From contig JADDQE010000157.1 of assembly GCA_016781525.1 (NCBI GenBank), positions 1 to 33,846 on the forward strand: a stretch of 33,846 nucleotides of DNA, in the 5' to 3' direction. The notes under the pieces were generated by a model. That model saw only the letters and a list, made by a program, of their open reading frames with translations, searched no databases and was not told the origin of the DNA. Both the position numbers and the translations under genes were made by a program. Below are positions 16,220 to 24,514 of this stretch, piece after piece. The DNA comes from a bacterium (GTDB lineage Bacteria; Chloroflexota; Chloroflexia; Chloroflexales; Kallotenuaceae). Position 1 is the first letter of the stretch. Each line of letters begins with the position of its first letter.

Positions 16220-16966
16220 TCACCCCTTTGCCGGCGCCTCCCAGTACGAGAGATGACAGGTCTGCCTTTCTACGGCAAGCGCTGCTTCATAGCCAGGTGG
16301 GGATGGTAGAGCATGCAGCGACCAGCGGGAGACTTCTTGCGGATCTTCCAAGGTCTTCAGCAGGACAGCGGGTTCTCCAGGGATAAACGAGACGTCAAAC
16401 TGGTTTAGTGGCAGTGAGAGACCTTCACCCCGAGCTTTAATGTAGGCCTCTTTGCGCGTCCAACAGGTGAAGAACGCCTCTAGTTGTAAATGTTCGGGGA
16501 TCGTGCGAAACATTGCGAATTCCTGTAACGAGAAAAAGCGTTTGGCAATGTCTGTGATGTTCTGTATAGGACGGATGCGTTCAACGTCGATGCCGACGTT
16601 ACAACCTCGAGTCACCGCATAGAGAACCAAGTCACTCGAGTGCGACAAGTTGAACTTGAGCATCTCCCGATCAGGTTGCGTGACCAAGGTGGGTTTGCCG
16701 TAAGGGCTAGAGCAGAAGCGTAAGTAGCTTGGATGCTCATGCACATAACGGCTAAGGATGGCACGGAGTAAGCCCCGAGCGACGATGAAGCGCTGACGAT
16801 CGCTTTCAAAGTGACAGCGCTCAGCCCGGGTCAGTTCGCCTGGTGCAAGCGTCTGTTGCAGACTTTCAACATGTGACGCTGGCTGATTTAAAGAGGCCCG
16901 CCAGATATGGACGTCTCCTTCTACTAAGACCGGGTCTACCAGCTGCTCTCGCCATAGCGGTATCAT
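16220..16966 (-). CDS. Sfp-type 4'-phosphopantetheinyl transferase
   Basis: A 248-residue enzyme that moves the phosphopantetheine arm of CoA to a serine on carrier proteins. Sfp-family signatures are present in order: PYGKPTL, FNLSHSSDL, VGIDVERI (metal-binding Asp/Glu), FFSLQEFAMF and FFTCWTRKEAYIKARGEGL (metal Glu and substrate Lys). Length is that of the two-domain Sfp class rather than AcpS. The ATG at 16966 is chosen because AGGGA lies five bases upstream; the frame extends to a GTG at 17017. On the same strand 6 kb away is a carrier-protein gene (23036-23287), a natural substrate, though Sfp enzymes are broad and may serve several carriers. Confidence 0.92.
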   Translation of the reverse strand: MIPLWREQLVDPVLVEGDVHIWRASLNQPASHVESLQQTLAPGELTRAERCHFESDRQRFIVARGLLRAILSRYVHEHPSYLRFCSSPYGKPTLVTQPDREMLKFNLSHSSDLVLYAVTRGCNVGIDVERIRPIQNITDIAKRFFSLQEFAMFRTIPEHLQLEAFFTCWTRKEAYIKARGEGLSLPLNQFDVSFIPGEPAVLLKTLEDPQEVSRWSLHALPSPPGYEAALAVERQTCHLSYWEAPAKG

Positions 16967-17129
16967 CGTTGTCCCTGCTCCAGTACCCGAGATAGACATT
17001 GTCAACTTGAGCTGCACGATGGAGACGGCACGACACTACGACATCAGCCGGTGGCGGCCCCAGTGGAAGACCAGGTGGTAAAATGGTGCGTCACTAGCTG
17101 CGCAGCTACGAACCTCGATTGCACTCTTT

Positions 17130-18707
17130 CTAATCTTCCACCTTGGTCACGCGTCGCCGTAAGAGGGCGACGGCCGGCTTCAGCTCCTCCGTTTTAAGCA
17201 GGAAAGCGACCCCAAGGTAGGCCGCAAGCGAGACGCTCCCGACGACGGCAAGGATAAGCGCCCGTTCCAGGGTGCTAGAGCCGGTCCCCAACAGTACCGT
17301 GCCCCCAAGCGCGACGGCGTACATGCCCGCCCCCGCCGTCAGAATCTTGGCCAGGGAGCGCAGGAGGCGGCGGCCGCTGAGGCCTTTTATCTCCCTCCTC
17401 GTGGCGGCAAGGCAGACGAGGGCAAGGACGGCGTAGGTCGCCGAGACCGCGAGCGGCATGCCGACCAGGCCCACAACACGCGAGAGACCATAGGCAAGGA
17501 CAACGTAGAGCGCAAAGAGCCCCACGTTCAGGAGGGCGGGGGTCTTCGTGTTCTGCCGCGAGTAGGATGCGCGGATGAGGAGGGAGTACGTCGAGTAGCC
17601 GAGCAGCCCCACCGAGTAGGCGATGAGGATGTTCGCGACGACCCGCGTATCCGCGGCGGTGAACCTTCCGCGCTCGTAAAGAAAGCCGATGGTAGGGCTT
17701 GCAAGGGTGATGAGGCCAACAGAGGCCGGGACGGTGATGAACGCCATGGTCCTGAGGCCGAAGGCGAGGGTTGCTCGGTAGCCCTCCGTGTCCCTACGGG
17801 CGTGCTTCTCCGAGAGATCGCGCACGAGGGTGGTCTCGAGGGCGATGTTGAAGATGCCGAAGGGGAGCGAGAAGACGACGAAGGCGTAGCCTAGCTGCGG
17901 CGCGGCGTTGAACTCAGTGGCAAGCAGGGTGGCGAAGACTTGGACACCGGCTCCCGCCGCCACGAAGACGAGCATGGGACCAGCGAGCCTCATGGCGGGG
18001 AGGAGACCTGGGTGGCCGAAGACCGGGCGCACTCTATAGCCGAGGTGGTACATCGTCGGAAGCAGCACTAGCGACATCACTGCGACCCCCAAGGTAGTGG
18101 CGGCGAGCAGATAGACAGCGGCCCCGGGGTTTTTCGGGGCGAGCAGGGCATAGCCCAAAAAGCAAGCCACGGCGAACAGGTTGTTGAGGACCGGGGCAAA
18201 GGCCGGGAGGAAGAAGCGCCGGTGGGCGTTGAGGACGCCAGTGCCGACAGTGCCGATGCCGTAGAAGAAGACGTGGAGGATGGAGAATCGGAAGAGCAGG
18301 ACCGCTAGCCTCGTCGTCTCCTGTGCCACCTCAGGGGAGAGCTTCGCCGAATCCTCCCATCTCGTCGAGAGGTGCATGAGAGGTTCGGCGAAGACCACAC
18401 CGAGGAGGGCCACCACGGCGAGGAACGGCAGGATAAGGGTGAGGAGGGCGTTGGTGAGGCACTGCGCGTCCTCTTCGCCGTGGGCGATCAGGCGCTCGAC
18501 GAGGAGCGGGACGAAGATCGACCAGAGGATGCCGCCAATGAAGAGGTTGTAAATCAGGGTCGGCAACCCGCTGGCGACCGCGAAGGCATTGGCGACCATT
18601 CCGGTTCCGAGAACCGCTGCGGCCACCATCGTCCGCACGTACCCCGTCACCCGCGAGAGGGCGAGCACCGCCGACATCGAGAGCATCGCCCGAAAGTTGT
18701 TTACCAT
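17130..18707 (-). CDS. MurJ/MviN-type lipid flippase
   Basis: A 525-residue polytopic protein of the MOP superfamily, MurJ/MviN branch, which flips lipid-linked precursors such as lipid II across the inner membrane. The N-terminus LALSRVTGYVRTMVAAAVLG is the family start, and GLPTLIYNLFIGGILWSIFVPLL matches the conserved PNLLRRLFaEGAls-type helix. Some 13-14 membrane helices follow. Charged residues typical of lipid II flippases (Arg in the first helix) are present. The ATG at 18707 is preferred for fit to the family; a TTG at 18737 would add ten residues, and neither has a good ribosome binding site. It shares strand with the LPATG-protein and carrier-protein genes; it may serve a polysaccharide or glycolipid rather than the main cell wall (inference). 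Confidence 0.9.
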   Translation of the reverse strand: MVNNFRAMLSMSAVLALSRVTGYVRTMVAAAVLGTGMVANAFAVASGLPTLIYNLFIGGILWSIFVPLLVERLIAHGEEDAQCLTNALLTLILPFLAVVALLGVVFAEPLMHLSTRWEDSAKLSPEVAQETTRLAVLLFRFSILHVFFYGIGTVGTGVLNAHRRFFLPAFAPVLNNLFAVACFLGYALLAPKNPGAAVYLLAATTLGVAVMSLVLLPTMYHLGYRVRPVFGHPGLLPAMRLAGPMLVFVAAGAGVQVFATLLATEFNAAPQLGYAFVVFSLPFGIFNIALETTLVRDLSEKHARRDTEGYRATLAFGLRTMAFITVPASVGLITLASPTIGFLYERGRFTAADTRVVANILIAYSVGLLGYSTYSLLIRASYSRQNTKTPALLNVGLFALYVVLAYGLSRVVGLVGMPLAVSATYAVLALVCLAATRREIKGLSGRRLLRSLAKILTAGAGMYAVALGGTVLLGTGSSTLERALILAVVGSVSLAAYLGVAFLLKTEELKPAVALLRRRVTKVED

Positions 18708-18842
18708 AGCGAGAATGATACAACGGCCGTCCCACAAATGCTATCGTGGGCCCGCTCCGTATTCCCCCGAAGGGGAGCTAGACGCAATACTTTTCAAATA
18801 CAGGAAAAACCCGATTGACGGAGTTCAAGATGCTCCCAATCC

Positions 18843-18905
18843 CCAACCGTGTCACTACCACAGCAAGATGTAAGCTACTTTGATGAACCCAGCTTGGTGC
18901 ATCTC
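18843..18905 (-). pseudogene. IS5-family transposase C-terminal scrap
   Basis: On the minus strand this short stretch reads AAEMHQAGFIKVAYILLW and stop. It closely resembles the last residues of the transposase relic at 19835-20113 (EMAATHLGFIKVALQL), and the two also match at DNA level around TTCATCAAAGT. Only about 20 codons remain. It directly follows the stop codon of the LPATG-protein gene. Confidence 0.5.
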
Positions 18906-18910
18906 TGCCG

Positions 18911-19753
18911 CTACCGAGTGAGCCTACGGGCCAGCAAGCCACCGCCGACCAGCAGGGCAGCGACAGCACCCAAACCCAGTAGCGAACCGCCGCCGGTCGC
19001 CGGGAGTTGAGCCTGCGCACCGCCGGTCGCCGGGAGTTGAGCCGGTGCACCACCGTCCTGGGTTAGGGCACCGCCGCCGGGAACACCAGCGCCGTTGTTG
19101 TCCGTACCGCCTCCGTTATCGCAGAAGGAGACGCTGGCCGTAAGGGTCTTGTCCCCGTCGAGCTTCACCGACCCGAAGTCCTTTATCAAACGGAACTGGG
19201 GGCCGAGCGCGGTGGCCCCCGTCGCCGAGCCTTGCACTATCCGGACTGGCGACAACGATATCGGCTCCTGCTGCACGAATCTTGGTCCCGGCGGGAACCT
19301 CGGCACTTTTTGGCTGCCAGTGTAGAGGCCGTCGCCGTCGGGGTCGGTCAGCGGCGTCGTGACCAAACTCTCGAGCGCCGTAAAGCCCAAGAACTCTGCA
19401 TCCGCAGGGGGGCACTCAACCGCGAGCTCGAACGTAAGCGTGGCGGTCTCGGGCTCTATCCGGGTTACGTGCACAATCCTGAAACCGCCGACATCTTTGG
19501 GTGTACCGTAGGCAGTGACCCATTCGCCCACGAAAGCGCCAAAGTTCACGTCACCCTCAAGGTAGATTCCGCTCCGCTCCCCATCATGTGGGGCCGGATC
19601 TATACTGTAAGGGCTCGAACCGTCCACCCCCGAACCTAAGTCCTCGACCACGCCCGTCACCGAAAACGGCGGGGGCTCCTGCGCCAGCACTGGCACCACC
19701 GTTGCGAGCATCATCGCCAAGAGCACCACCAGAACCAGGAACCTCTTCATCAT
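18911..19753 (-). CDS. Secreted protein with duplicated LPATG sorting signal
   Basis: A 280-residue exported protein. It has a signal peptide (MKRFLVLVVLLAMMLATVVPVLAQ), a central beta-rich region with no fold I recognise, and a C-terminus made of LPATGG, LPATGG again ten residues later, a hydrophobic helix (LLGLGAVAALLVGGGLLA) and RRLTR. This is the layout of a sortase-type cell-wall sorting signal, as seen in Gram-positive and some monoderm lineages; no sortase gene is in the window. A DPDGDG stretch in the centre could bind calcium. The duplication is visible at 18991-19043 as a 30-base tandem repeat. The start ATG is the first of two consecutive ATG codons behind a purine-rich stretch. 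Transposase scraps flank the gene on both sides. Confidence 0.8.
   Translation of the reverse strand: MMKRFLVLVVLLAMMLATVVPVLAQEPPPFSVTGVVEDLGSGVDGSSPYSIDPAPHDGERSGIYLEGDVNFGAFVGEWVTAYGTPKDVGGFRIVHVTRIEPETATLTFELAVECPPADAEFLGFTALESLVTTPLTDPDGDGLYTGSQKVPRFPPGPRFVQQEPISLSPVRIVQGSATGATALGPQFRLIKDFGSVKLDGDKTLTASVSFCDNGGGTDNNGAGVPGGGALTQDGGAPAQLPATGGAQAQLPATGGGSLLGLGAVAALLVGGGLLARRLTR
18991..19043 (-). repeat. 30-bp tandem duplication encoding the LPATG motif
   Basis: A 23-base segment (18991-19013) recurs identically at 19021-19043, a period of 30 bases. It encodes the second and first LPATGG copies of the exported protein. The in-frame period and perfect identity suggest a recent slip-strand or recombination event. 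Confidence 0.85.
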
Positions 19754-19834
19754 ACCCCCGGCCTTTCTTTCTCAGGCCCGGACCACCCGTGCGAACGCAA
19801 ACGTCGCTTACTAACTATCTCGGAAGGGAAAGAT

Positions 19835-20113
19835 GGTGCTGACGGTGATACCACCGGAAGCTGCAAGGCCACTTTGATGAAGCCAAGATGGGTGGCGGCC
19901 ATCTCGTAACACACCAGCAGCGCCATGCACTTCGAGAGCTAGCCCGGCGTGGGTTCCACGACCCATCGCCTCGCCGGATACCGCTTCTCGCCGGCCTCAT
20001 CGAGCTGCTCCACCGCGATGGGTCGGATGTGGGCTATGTAGCTTCGCTCCTCCACAAGCTCTTGGCCTGACGGTTATCGTAGCCCTCGTCCGCCCACAGG
20101 CGCAGGGCGCTTC
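19835..20113 (-). pseudogene. IS5-family transposase relic (C-terminal part)
   Basis: Read on the minus strand with one frameshift and one in-frame stop, this gives LRLWADEGYDNRQAK, then ELVEERSYIAHIRP, RRWVVEPT, and after a stop codon LSKCMALLVCYE and GFIKVALQL. That is the C-terminal third of an IS5-family DDE transposase: the DxGYD segment, the RRWVVERT motif with the catalytic Glu, and the R-YE helix. The usual Trp after the RT motif is here a TAG. No intact inverted repeats could be identified. It occupies the gap between the PLP decarboxylase and the LPATG-protein genes, which otherwise contains nothing recognisable. Confidence 0.8.
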
Positions 20114-20140
20114 CTAGGCCAGCTGGGGCTCTCCGCCCAG

Positions 20141-21484
20141 CTAGCCGCGCTCCAAAGCCAGCGCCTCCTGTCCGTTGAGCACATCCTGGGGCTTGCCCGG
20201 GGAGCGTAAGAGGTGCGCCCGGCCCTGCCACAGCAACACCTCGGCCGGGGTGGGGTGGCTCAAGAAGCCCAAGTTGCTGGCGCTGTACCCGTACGCCCCG
20301 CTGTAGAATACGCCGATCAGGTCCCCTGGCTTCGGCTCGGCCAGCGGGATGTTCGCGCCGAACATGTCGAGCGGAGTGCAGCAGGGACCCGCTACCGTCA
20401 CTGCCTCCCCCGGCTCCCTCCCCATACAGCTCAGGTTGAGCAGCGGGTAGGACTTTCGGAACACCTGCCCCATGTTCCCCGTCGCCGTGAGGTGGTGGTT
20501 CATCCCACCGTCGGTGGTGACGAAGAGCTTTCCTTTCATCTGCTTCACGTCCACCACCCGTGTCACATAGACGCCCGCGTCGCCAACGAGGTAGCGCCCC
20601 AACTCGAAGAGGAACCGGCAGCCTTCGAGGCGCGGGTCGGACCGGTAGCGAGCGAGGAGCCGGCGGAAACCCTCCCCGAACCGTTCCAGGTCGAACTCCG
20701 CCATCTTCTCGAAGTACGGCACCCCGAACCCGCCGCCGAAGTCAATCATTTCCAGCGGCCGCCCGACCAGGTCCGCCGTCTTGAGGGCGATCTCGAAGAT
20801 GTTGCTGCAGTGCTCGAGGAGCGGGTCCACGTCGAACACCTGGGTGGCGGTGTATATGTGGATCCCCCTCAAGATGAGGTGGTCCGGGTGGGCCAGCGTC
20901 CTCCGGACGGCTTCGCCCAGGTCGGCCTGGTCGATCCCGAACTGGCCCACCGTCCCCCCCATGCGCATGAGGGAGCCCATGAGTTGGGCGGCGGGGTTGA
21001 TCCGGAGCCCAACCCCGATCCGGCGTCCCCTCTGCTCTGCCACGGCGGCCAGCCGGTCGATCTCGTTCAAGGACTCCACGTTGACCGCGAAGATACCCTC
21101 ATCGACGGCCCGCCTGAGCTCATCGTCGGTCTTCGCGGGCCCGGCGAACACGATGTCTTCCGGGGCGAACCCCGCGGCCCGCACCACTACCAGCTCGCCG
21201 GACGAGGCTACCTCGGCACCGGTGAGCCGCTCCCCGGCAATCAGTTGGCATACAGCCAGGCTGGGGTTGGCCTTGACGGAGTACAAGACCTCCACCCCCT
21301 GACCTAGGCTCTCCCGGACCCGACGGACCCGCTCCACGATCATCTCCCCATGGTAGAGGTAGAAGGGCGTGCCGTACTCTTCGGCTATCCGGCTTATCGG
21401 TACCCCCGCGGGGGCGAACTCGCCGTCACGCTCCCCACCGAAGCGCCTGGCGAGGTCGTGCGCCTTATCTATCTGTGTAAGCAA
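20141..21484 (-). CDS. PLP-dependent amino-acid decarboxylase (fold III, LysA-like)
   Basis: A 447-residue fold-type III pyridoxal-phosphate enzyme of the diaminopimelate/ornithine decarboxylase family. Seen: LYSVKANP with the Schiff-base Lys71, GIHIYTATQ, MIDFGGGFGVPY (phosphate-binding glycines), FELGRYLVGDAG, TTDGGMNHHL, GPCCTPLDMFG (catalytic Cys and substrate loop) and YSGAYGYSAS (PLP-binding Tyr). The best-known relatives next to an AMP ligase and carrier protein are the decarboxylases associated with exosortase-A loci; lysine biosynthesis is less likely given the context. The start overlaps the ligase end by 20 bases, indicating tight coupling. Substrate unknown, probably an amino acid used free or on the carrier protein (inference). 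Confidence 0.9.
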   Translation of the reverse strand: MLTQIDKAHDLARRFGGERDGEFAPAGVPISRIAEEYGTPFYLYHGEMIVERVRRVRESLGQGVEVLYSVKANPSLAVCQLIAGERLTGAEVASSGELVVVRAAGFAPEDIVFAGPAKTDDELRRAVDEGIFAVNVESLNEIDRLAAVAEQRGRRIGVGLRINPAAQLMGSLMRMGGTVGQFGIDQADLGEAVRRTLAHPDHLILRGIHIYTATQVFDVDPLLEHCSNIFEIALKTADLVGRPLEMIDFGGGFGVPYFEKMAEFDLERFGEGFRRLLARYRSDPRLEGCRFLFELGRYLVGDAGVYVTRVVDVKQMKGKLFVTTDGGMNHHLTATGNMGQVFRKSYPLLNLSCMGREPGEAVTVAGPCCTPLDMFGANIPLAEPKPGDLIGVFYSGAYGYSASNLGFLSHPTPAEVLLWQGRAHLLRSPGKPQDVLNGQEALALERG

Positions 21485-23033
21485 GGCTAATCTCCTTACG
21501 GTCGATCTTGCCGGAGGCAGTCTTGGGCAGATCTTCCCAAACCAGTATCTCCTTCGGCACCATGTACGGCGGTGCGTTCTTCATGACGTACTCCGTGATA
21601 GACTCTACGGCGTCCTCCCCGCAGCCGTTCTTCAGCGACACCACCGCCACGACCCGGTGCCCCAGGTCTGGGTCGGGCACCCCGAAGGCGGATGCCTCCC
21701 GCACGAGGCCCGAACTTATAAGGACGTTCTCTATCTCCTCGGGGCTCATCCGGTAACCCTGCGACTTGATCATGGCGTCCTCGCGCCCGACGAAGTAGAG
21801 GAAACCCTCTTCGTCCCGCCGGACCAGGTCGCCGGAGTAGACTACTCTTTCTCCGTTGAGGAGCTGCGGGGGAGCCACCGGGTTCGGGCGGTACGCCTTG
21901 CGCGTTGCCTCCTCCTGGCCCCAGTAGCCCTGAGCGACCGTCGGGCCCCGGTGGACCAGTTCGCCGACCTCTCCGGGGGCGCACTCCCTGCCGTCCTTGA
22001 TGACCAGGATCTCCGTGTTCGGGATCGGCTTGCCGATACACTCCGTACCGCGATCCAACTCTTCCGGCGGCAGGTAGGTCGAACGGAACGCCTCCGTAAG
22101 CCCATACATAAGGTAGATCTTCGTGCTCGTCAGGAGGCGCCTGAGATCGTCTAGGTTCGCCTGGGGGATACGACCGCCGCTGTTGGTGATGTAGCGCAAG
22201 TGAGTAAGCGGCTGCTCCTCGAGCGACCTCGCGTTCCGGAGCAGGAGCGCCCACAACGGCGGCACGCCGGCAAGACCTGTAGCCTCGTAGCGCCTGAGAC
22301 CCTTCAAGAGATCGCCTGGGAGCTTGGAGTTCTGGATGATGAGGGTGGCCCCGACCCTGAGCGAGGTCATCAACTGGTTGAGACCGTAGTCGAAGCTGAA
22401 CGGGAGCGCCGCGAGGATCCGGTCTTCCTTGGTGTTCTCGAGATACGTCGAGACGATCTGGGCGCCCACCACAAGGTTGCGCTGGCTGAAGGCCACGCCT
22501 TTGGGAAGGCCTGTCGAGCCGGACGTGTACAGGATCGTCCCCAGGTCTATCTCCTGCACCAGTCGCGGCGTCCGGCGACCACCGTCTCGCCGCAGTACCT
22601 CCGCCATGTTGAGCAGAGAGCCGACCACGCCCCCGTCGGGCGGTGCACTTCCCTTGTAGAACGCCGCCCTGACCGTGTCCGGTTCCAGAGACGCCAGCTT
22701 GTCGGAATCCCCGACCATCACGCGCACATCGCAATCTCTCAGGATGTAGTCGACCTGGTTCGGCTTCAGCAGCGGGTTGATGTTCACGAAGGCGGCGCCC
22801 GCCTGGGAGGCAGCCAGCATCGCCACCACCGCCTCCCAGGACTTCTCCATGTAGATGCCGACCCGGTCGCCCTTCTGGACGCCTTCGTCGAGCAATGCGG
22901 CGCACAGCGCATCGCTGCACCGCGCCAGCTCCTCGTAGGTGTGCCTGATGCCACCGTCGATGATCGCCACCTGTTGGGGGTCACGCTCTACGGCGTTGCG
23001 GAGCAGGTCTTGCACGGTGAATTCAGGATACAT
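21465..23033 (-). CDS. AMP-forming acyl/aminoacyl ligase
   Basis: A 522-residue member of the ANL adenylate-forming superfamily. It activates a carboxylic acid with ATP and transfers it to a thiol, CoA or a phosphopantetheine arm. Motifs: YTSGSTGLPKG (169-179, ATP loop), FSFDYGLNQL, MYGLTEAFR (about 315), YSGDLVRRDEEG (about 410) and KTASGKIDRKE with the catalytic Lys near residue 510. The gene begins two bases after the carrier-protein stop, so the carrier is the likely acceptor. By eye it resembles the ligases that accompany exosortase-A loci together with a PLP decarboxylase and carrier protein, but no exosortase is present here. Full length, no lesions. Confidence 0.92.
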   Translation of the reverse strand: MYPEFTVQDLLRNAVERDPQQVAIIDGGIRHTYEELARCSDALCAALLDEGVQKGDRVGIYMEKSWEAVVAMLAASQAGAAFVNINPLLKPNQVDYILRDCDVRVMVGDSDKLASLEPDTVRAAFYKGSAPPDGGVVGSLLNMAEVLRRDGGRRTPRLVQEIDLGTILYTSGSTGLPKGVAFSQRNLVVGAQIVSTYLENTKEDRILAALPFSFDYGLNQLMTSLRVGATLIIQNSKLPGDLLKGLRRYEATGLAGVPPLWALLLRNARSLEEQPLTHLRYITNSGGRIPQANLDDLRRLLTSTKIYLMYGLTEAFRSTYLPPEELDRGTECIGKPIPNTEILVIKDGRECAPGEVGELVHRGPTVAQGYWGQEEATRKAYRPNPVAPPQLLNGERVVYSGDLVRRDEEGFLYFVGREDAMIKSQGYRMSPEEIENVLISSGLVREASAFGVPDPDLGHRVVAVVSLKNGCGEDAVESITEYVMKNAPPYMVPKEILVWEDLPKTASGKIDRKEISLAYTDR

Positions 23034-23035
23034 GT

Positions 23036-23287
23036 TTATGCCGTCTTCCCCGCCACCAGTTCGGCAATCGCCCGGATAGACCAGAAATGCTCCTCGCTCA
23101 CCTCCTCGTCGTCAATACTGACCCCGAACCTGTTCTCCAGAAACAGGACCAGTTCCAGGACCTGCAGCGACGTAAGCAGGCCGGTCTCGATGAGCGGGTA
23201 GTCGTCGGGGACATCGCGGCCCCCCGTAACGTTCTTCCGAAGCCACTCGTGTATCGGGGCGCTCATGTTCTCGTTGTTAACAGCCAT
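23036..23287 (-). CDS. Acyl carrier protein
   Basis: An 83-residue carrier protein. The segment IETGLLTSLQVLELVLFLENRFG is the helix II region, and Ser40 in the TSL triplet takes the place of the DSL serine that receives phosphopantetheine. The pattern of hydrophobic helices and acidic surface (DDEEVSEEHF) is typical. It is encoded two bases before the AMP ligase and 12 bases after the acyltransferase, so it is the hub of this four-gene unit. The Sfp-type transferase at 16220-16966 could activate it. It is not the fatty-acid synthase carrier by context. Confidence 0.9.
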   Translation of the reverse strand: MAVNNENMSAPIHEWLRKNVTGGRDVPDDYPLIETGLLTSLQVLELVLFLENRFGVSIDDEEVSEEHFWSIRAIAELVAGKTA

Positions 23288-23299
23288 GCCTGATATCTC

Positions 23300-24514
23300 C
23301 TATCTAGTCCAGAAAGTTGCTTCCCCGTCGCCGGCGACGTATGACCAGTTGGCCGGATCTACGGCCACCTTATGCAGACCAGGATCCGCGAACTTGGCCA
23401 GCAGTGTGAGGCGCCTGCCCTTGCGGGAGAAGAAGCCCAAACGCCGCAGGTCACCCACCTGGGGCGAAGTGGGCGACGCGAGGAACCGGTACCTGATGAT
23501 GTGCATCCCTACCTGCCTGAAGTACCGCACAATCCCCCTGAGAAGGGCTCGTGCCACGTCCTGGCGTCCTGGCAACGTCATGAGGTCGAGTATGCCAGAA
23601 TCTATGCCTTTATCCGGGCCCGATGTGGCTACCCGGAGCACAGCGTAACCGAGAAGCTGCTCCCCGTCCCGCACGCCAAGGACCGTTACCGGCGCTGCGG
23701 GAGAGCCGGGTCCATAACGCCAGCGCAGGAACGTCGCGTCCTTCTCCGGCACGCAGGGGACGACCGCCGCGACGGCCTCGAACAGCCTGTCGAAGGACTC
23801 ATCGAACTCCTCCAGTACCTGCACCTTCAAGTCGCCTCCAAAAGCGCCGGCGAGCGCTTCGTCGACCACCCAGAGCCCCACATTCAGCAGCCTTTTTACT
23901 GGGGCGGGGATAGGCGCCCGCGGACGCTGCATTGGCGGCACGAGCTGCGCCCGGATGTTCGCCGGTCCACCCTCGGATGGGCTTGGGTACCCGCGAGCGG
24001 GCGCAGTCCACTCTGGAAGGTGCAGGAGCTTCCTTACCGACGCGGGAACTGGGGGCATCGGGAGCCTCGATACGTCCAACAGCTTCGCCGCGTACTCTAG
24101 TTGCCCCACCACCGTGCCTCCCAACCGCGTCTCGATCTGAATCACCCCCGGCACCATGTCGCAGGCTACGTAGTTCTCGCAGGTGCGGAAGAACTTCCGC
24201 ATCAATGTGAGGGCGTGAAAGCCGTACTCGGGGAGCGCCTGGTAGTCCGCGGGCGTGTGGGCGACGACCCGCTGCCCGTTGATCCGGTAGTACTGAGGCA
24301 TCGCCGCCAAATGACCGACTACCCGATCATCGACGACCAGGGCCCAACGGTGCATCTCGCTCGCTAGCGGGTGACTCGCCATCCAACACCAAATGGAGTG
24401 GTGCCATTCGACATCGTAGGCATTCGGCCAATGGGGGTACACAAGGGTACGTAATTTGTCGACGCCCTCCTGAAGCTCCGGGCTATCAACCGGCTGGACT
24501 ACTGCCTTCATCAC
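23300..24514 (-). CDS. Two-domain GNAT-like acyltransferase
   Basis: A 404-residue protein made of two GNAT/FemAB-like halves, about 10-215 and 225-395. The second half has the motif DATFLRWRYGPGSPAAPVTV followed by GEQLLGYAVLRV, a pattern seen in acyltransferases of exopolysaccharide and carrier-protein loci. It could use the acyl or aminoacyl group loaded on the neighbouring carrier protein as donor (inference). The gene starts with GTG at 24514 or ATG at 24511; both overlap the TGA of a truncated upstream frame, so it was an internal gene of a longer operon. No membrane segment is evident. Confidence 0.8.
   Translation of the reverse strand: MMKAVVQPVDSPELQEGVDKLRTLVYPHWPNAYDVEWHHSIWCWMASHPLASEMHRWALVVDDRVVGHLAAMPQYYRINGQRVVAHTPADYQALPEYGFHALTLMRKFFRTCENYVACDMVPGVIQIETRLGGTVVGQLEYAAKLLDVSRLPMPPVPASVRKLLHLPEWTAPARGYPSPSEGGPANIRAQLVPPMQRPRAPIPAPVKRLLNVGLWVVDEALAGAFGGDLKVQVLEEFDESFDRLFEAVAAVVPCVPEKDATFLRWRYGPGSPAAPVTVLGVRDGEQLLGYAVLRVATSGPDKGIDSGILDLMTLPGRQDVARALLRGIVRYFRQVGMHIIRYRFLASPTSPQVGDLRRLGFFSRKGRRLTLLAKFADPGLHKVAVDPANWSYVAGDGEATFWTR

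Noticed and set aside
20213..21307. A 364-codon plus-strand open frame opposite the PLP decarboxylase
   Set aside because: It is a shadow of strong third-position GC bias in the minus-strand gene; no family pattern, no ribosome binding site.
21496..22920. A 474-codon minus-strand frame inside the AMP ligase in another phase
   Set aside because: Arg/Gly/Pro-rich out-of-frame reading of the ligase, which itself has all its motifs.
22200..23201. A 333-codon plus-strand frame opposite the ligase and carrier protein
   Set aside because: Antisense shadow; the minus-strand genes are clearly real.
23036..24514. An exosortase/PEP-CTERM system
   Set aside because: The ligase and decarboxylase recall such loci, but no exosortase or PEP-CTERM protein is in the window.
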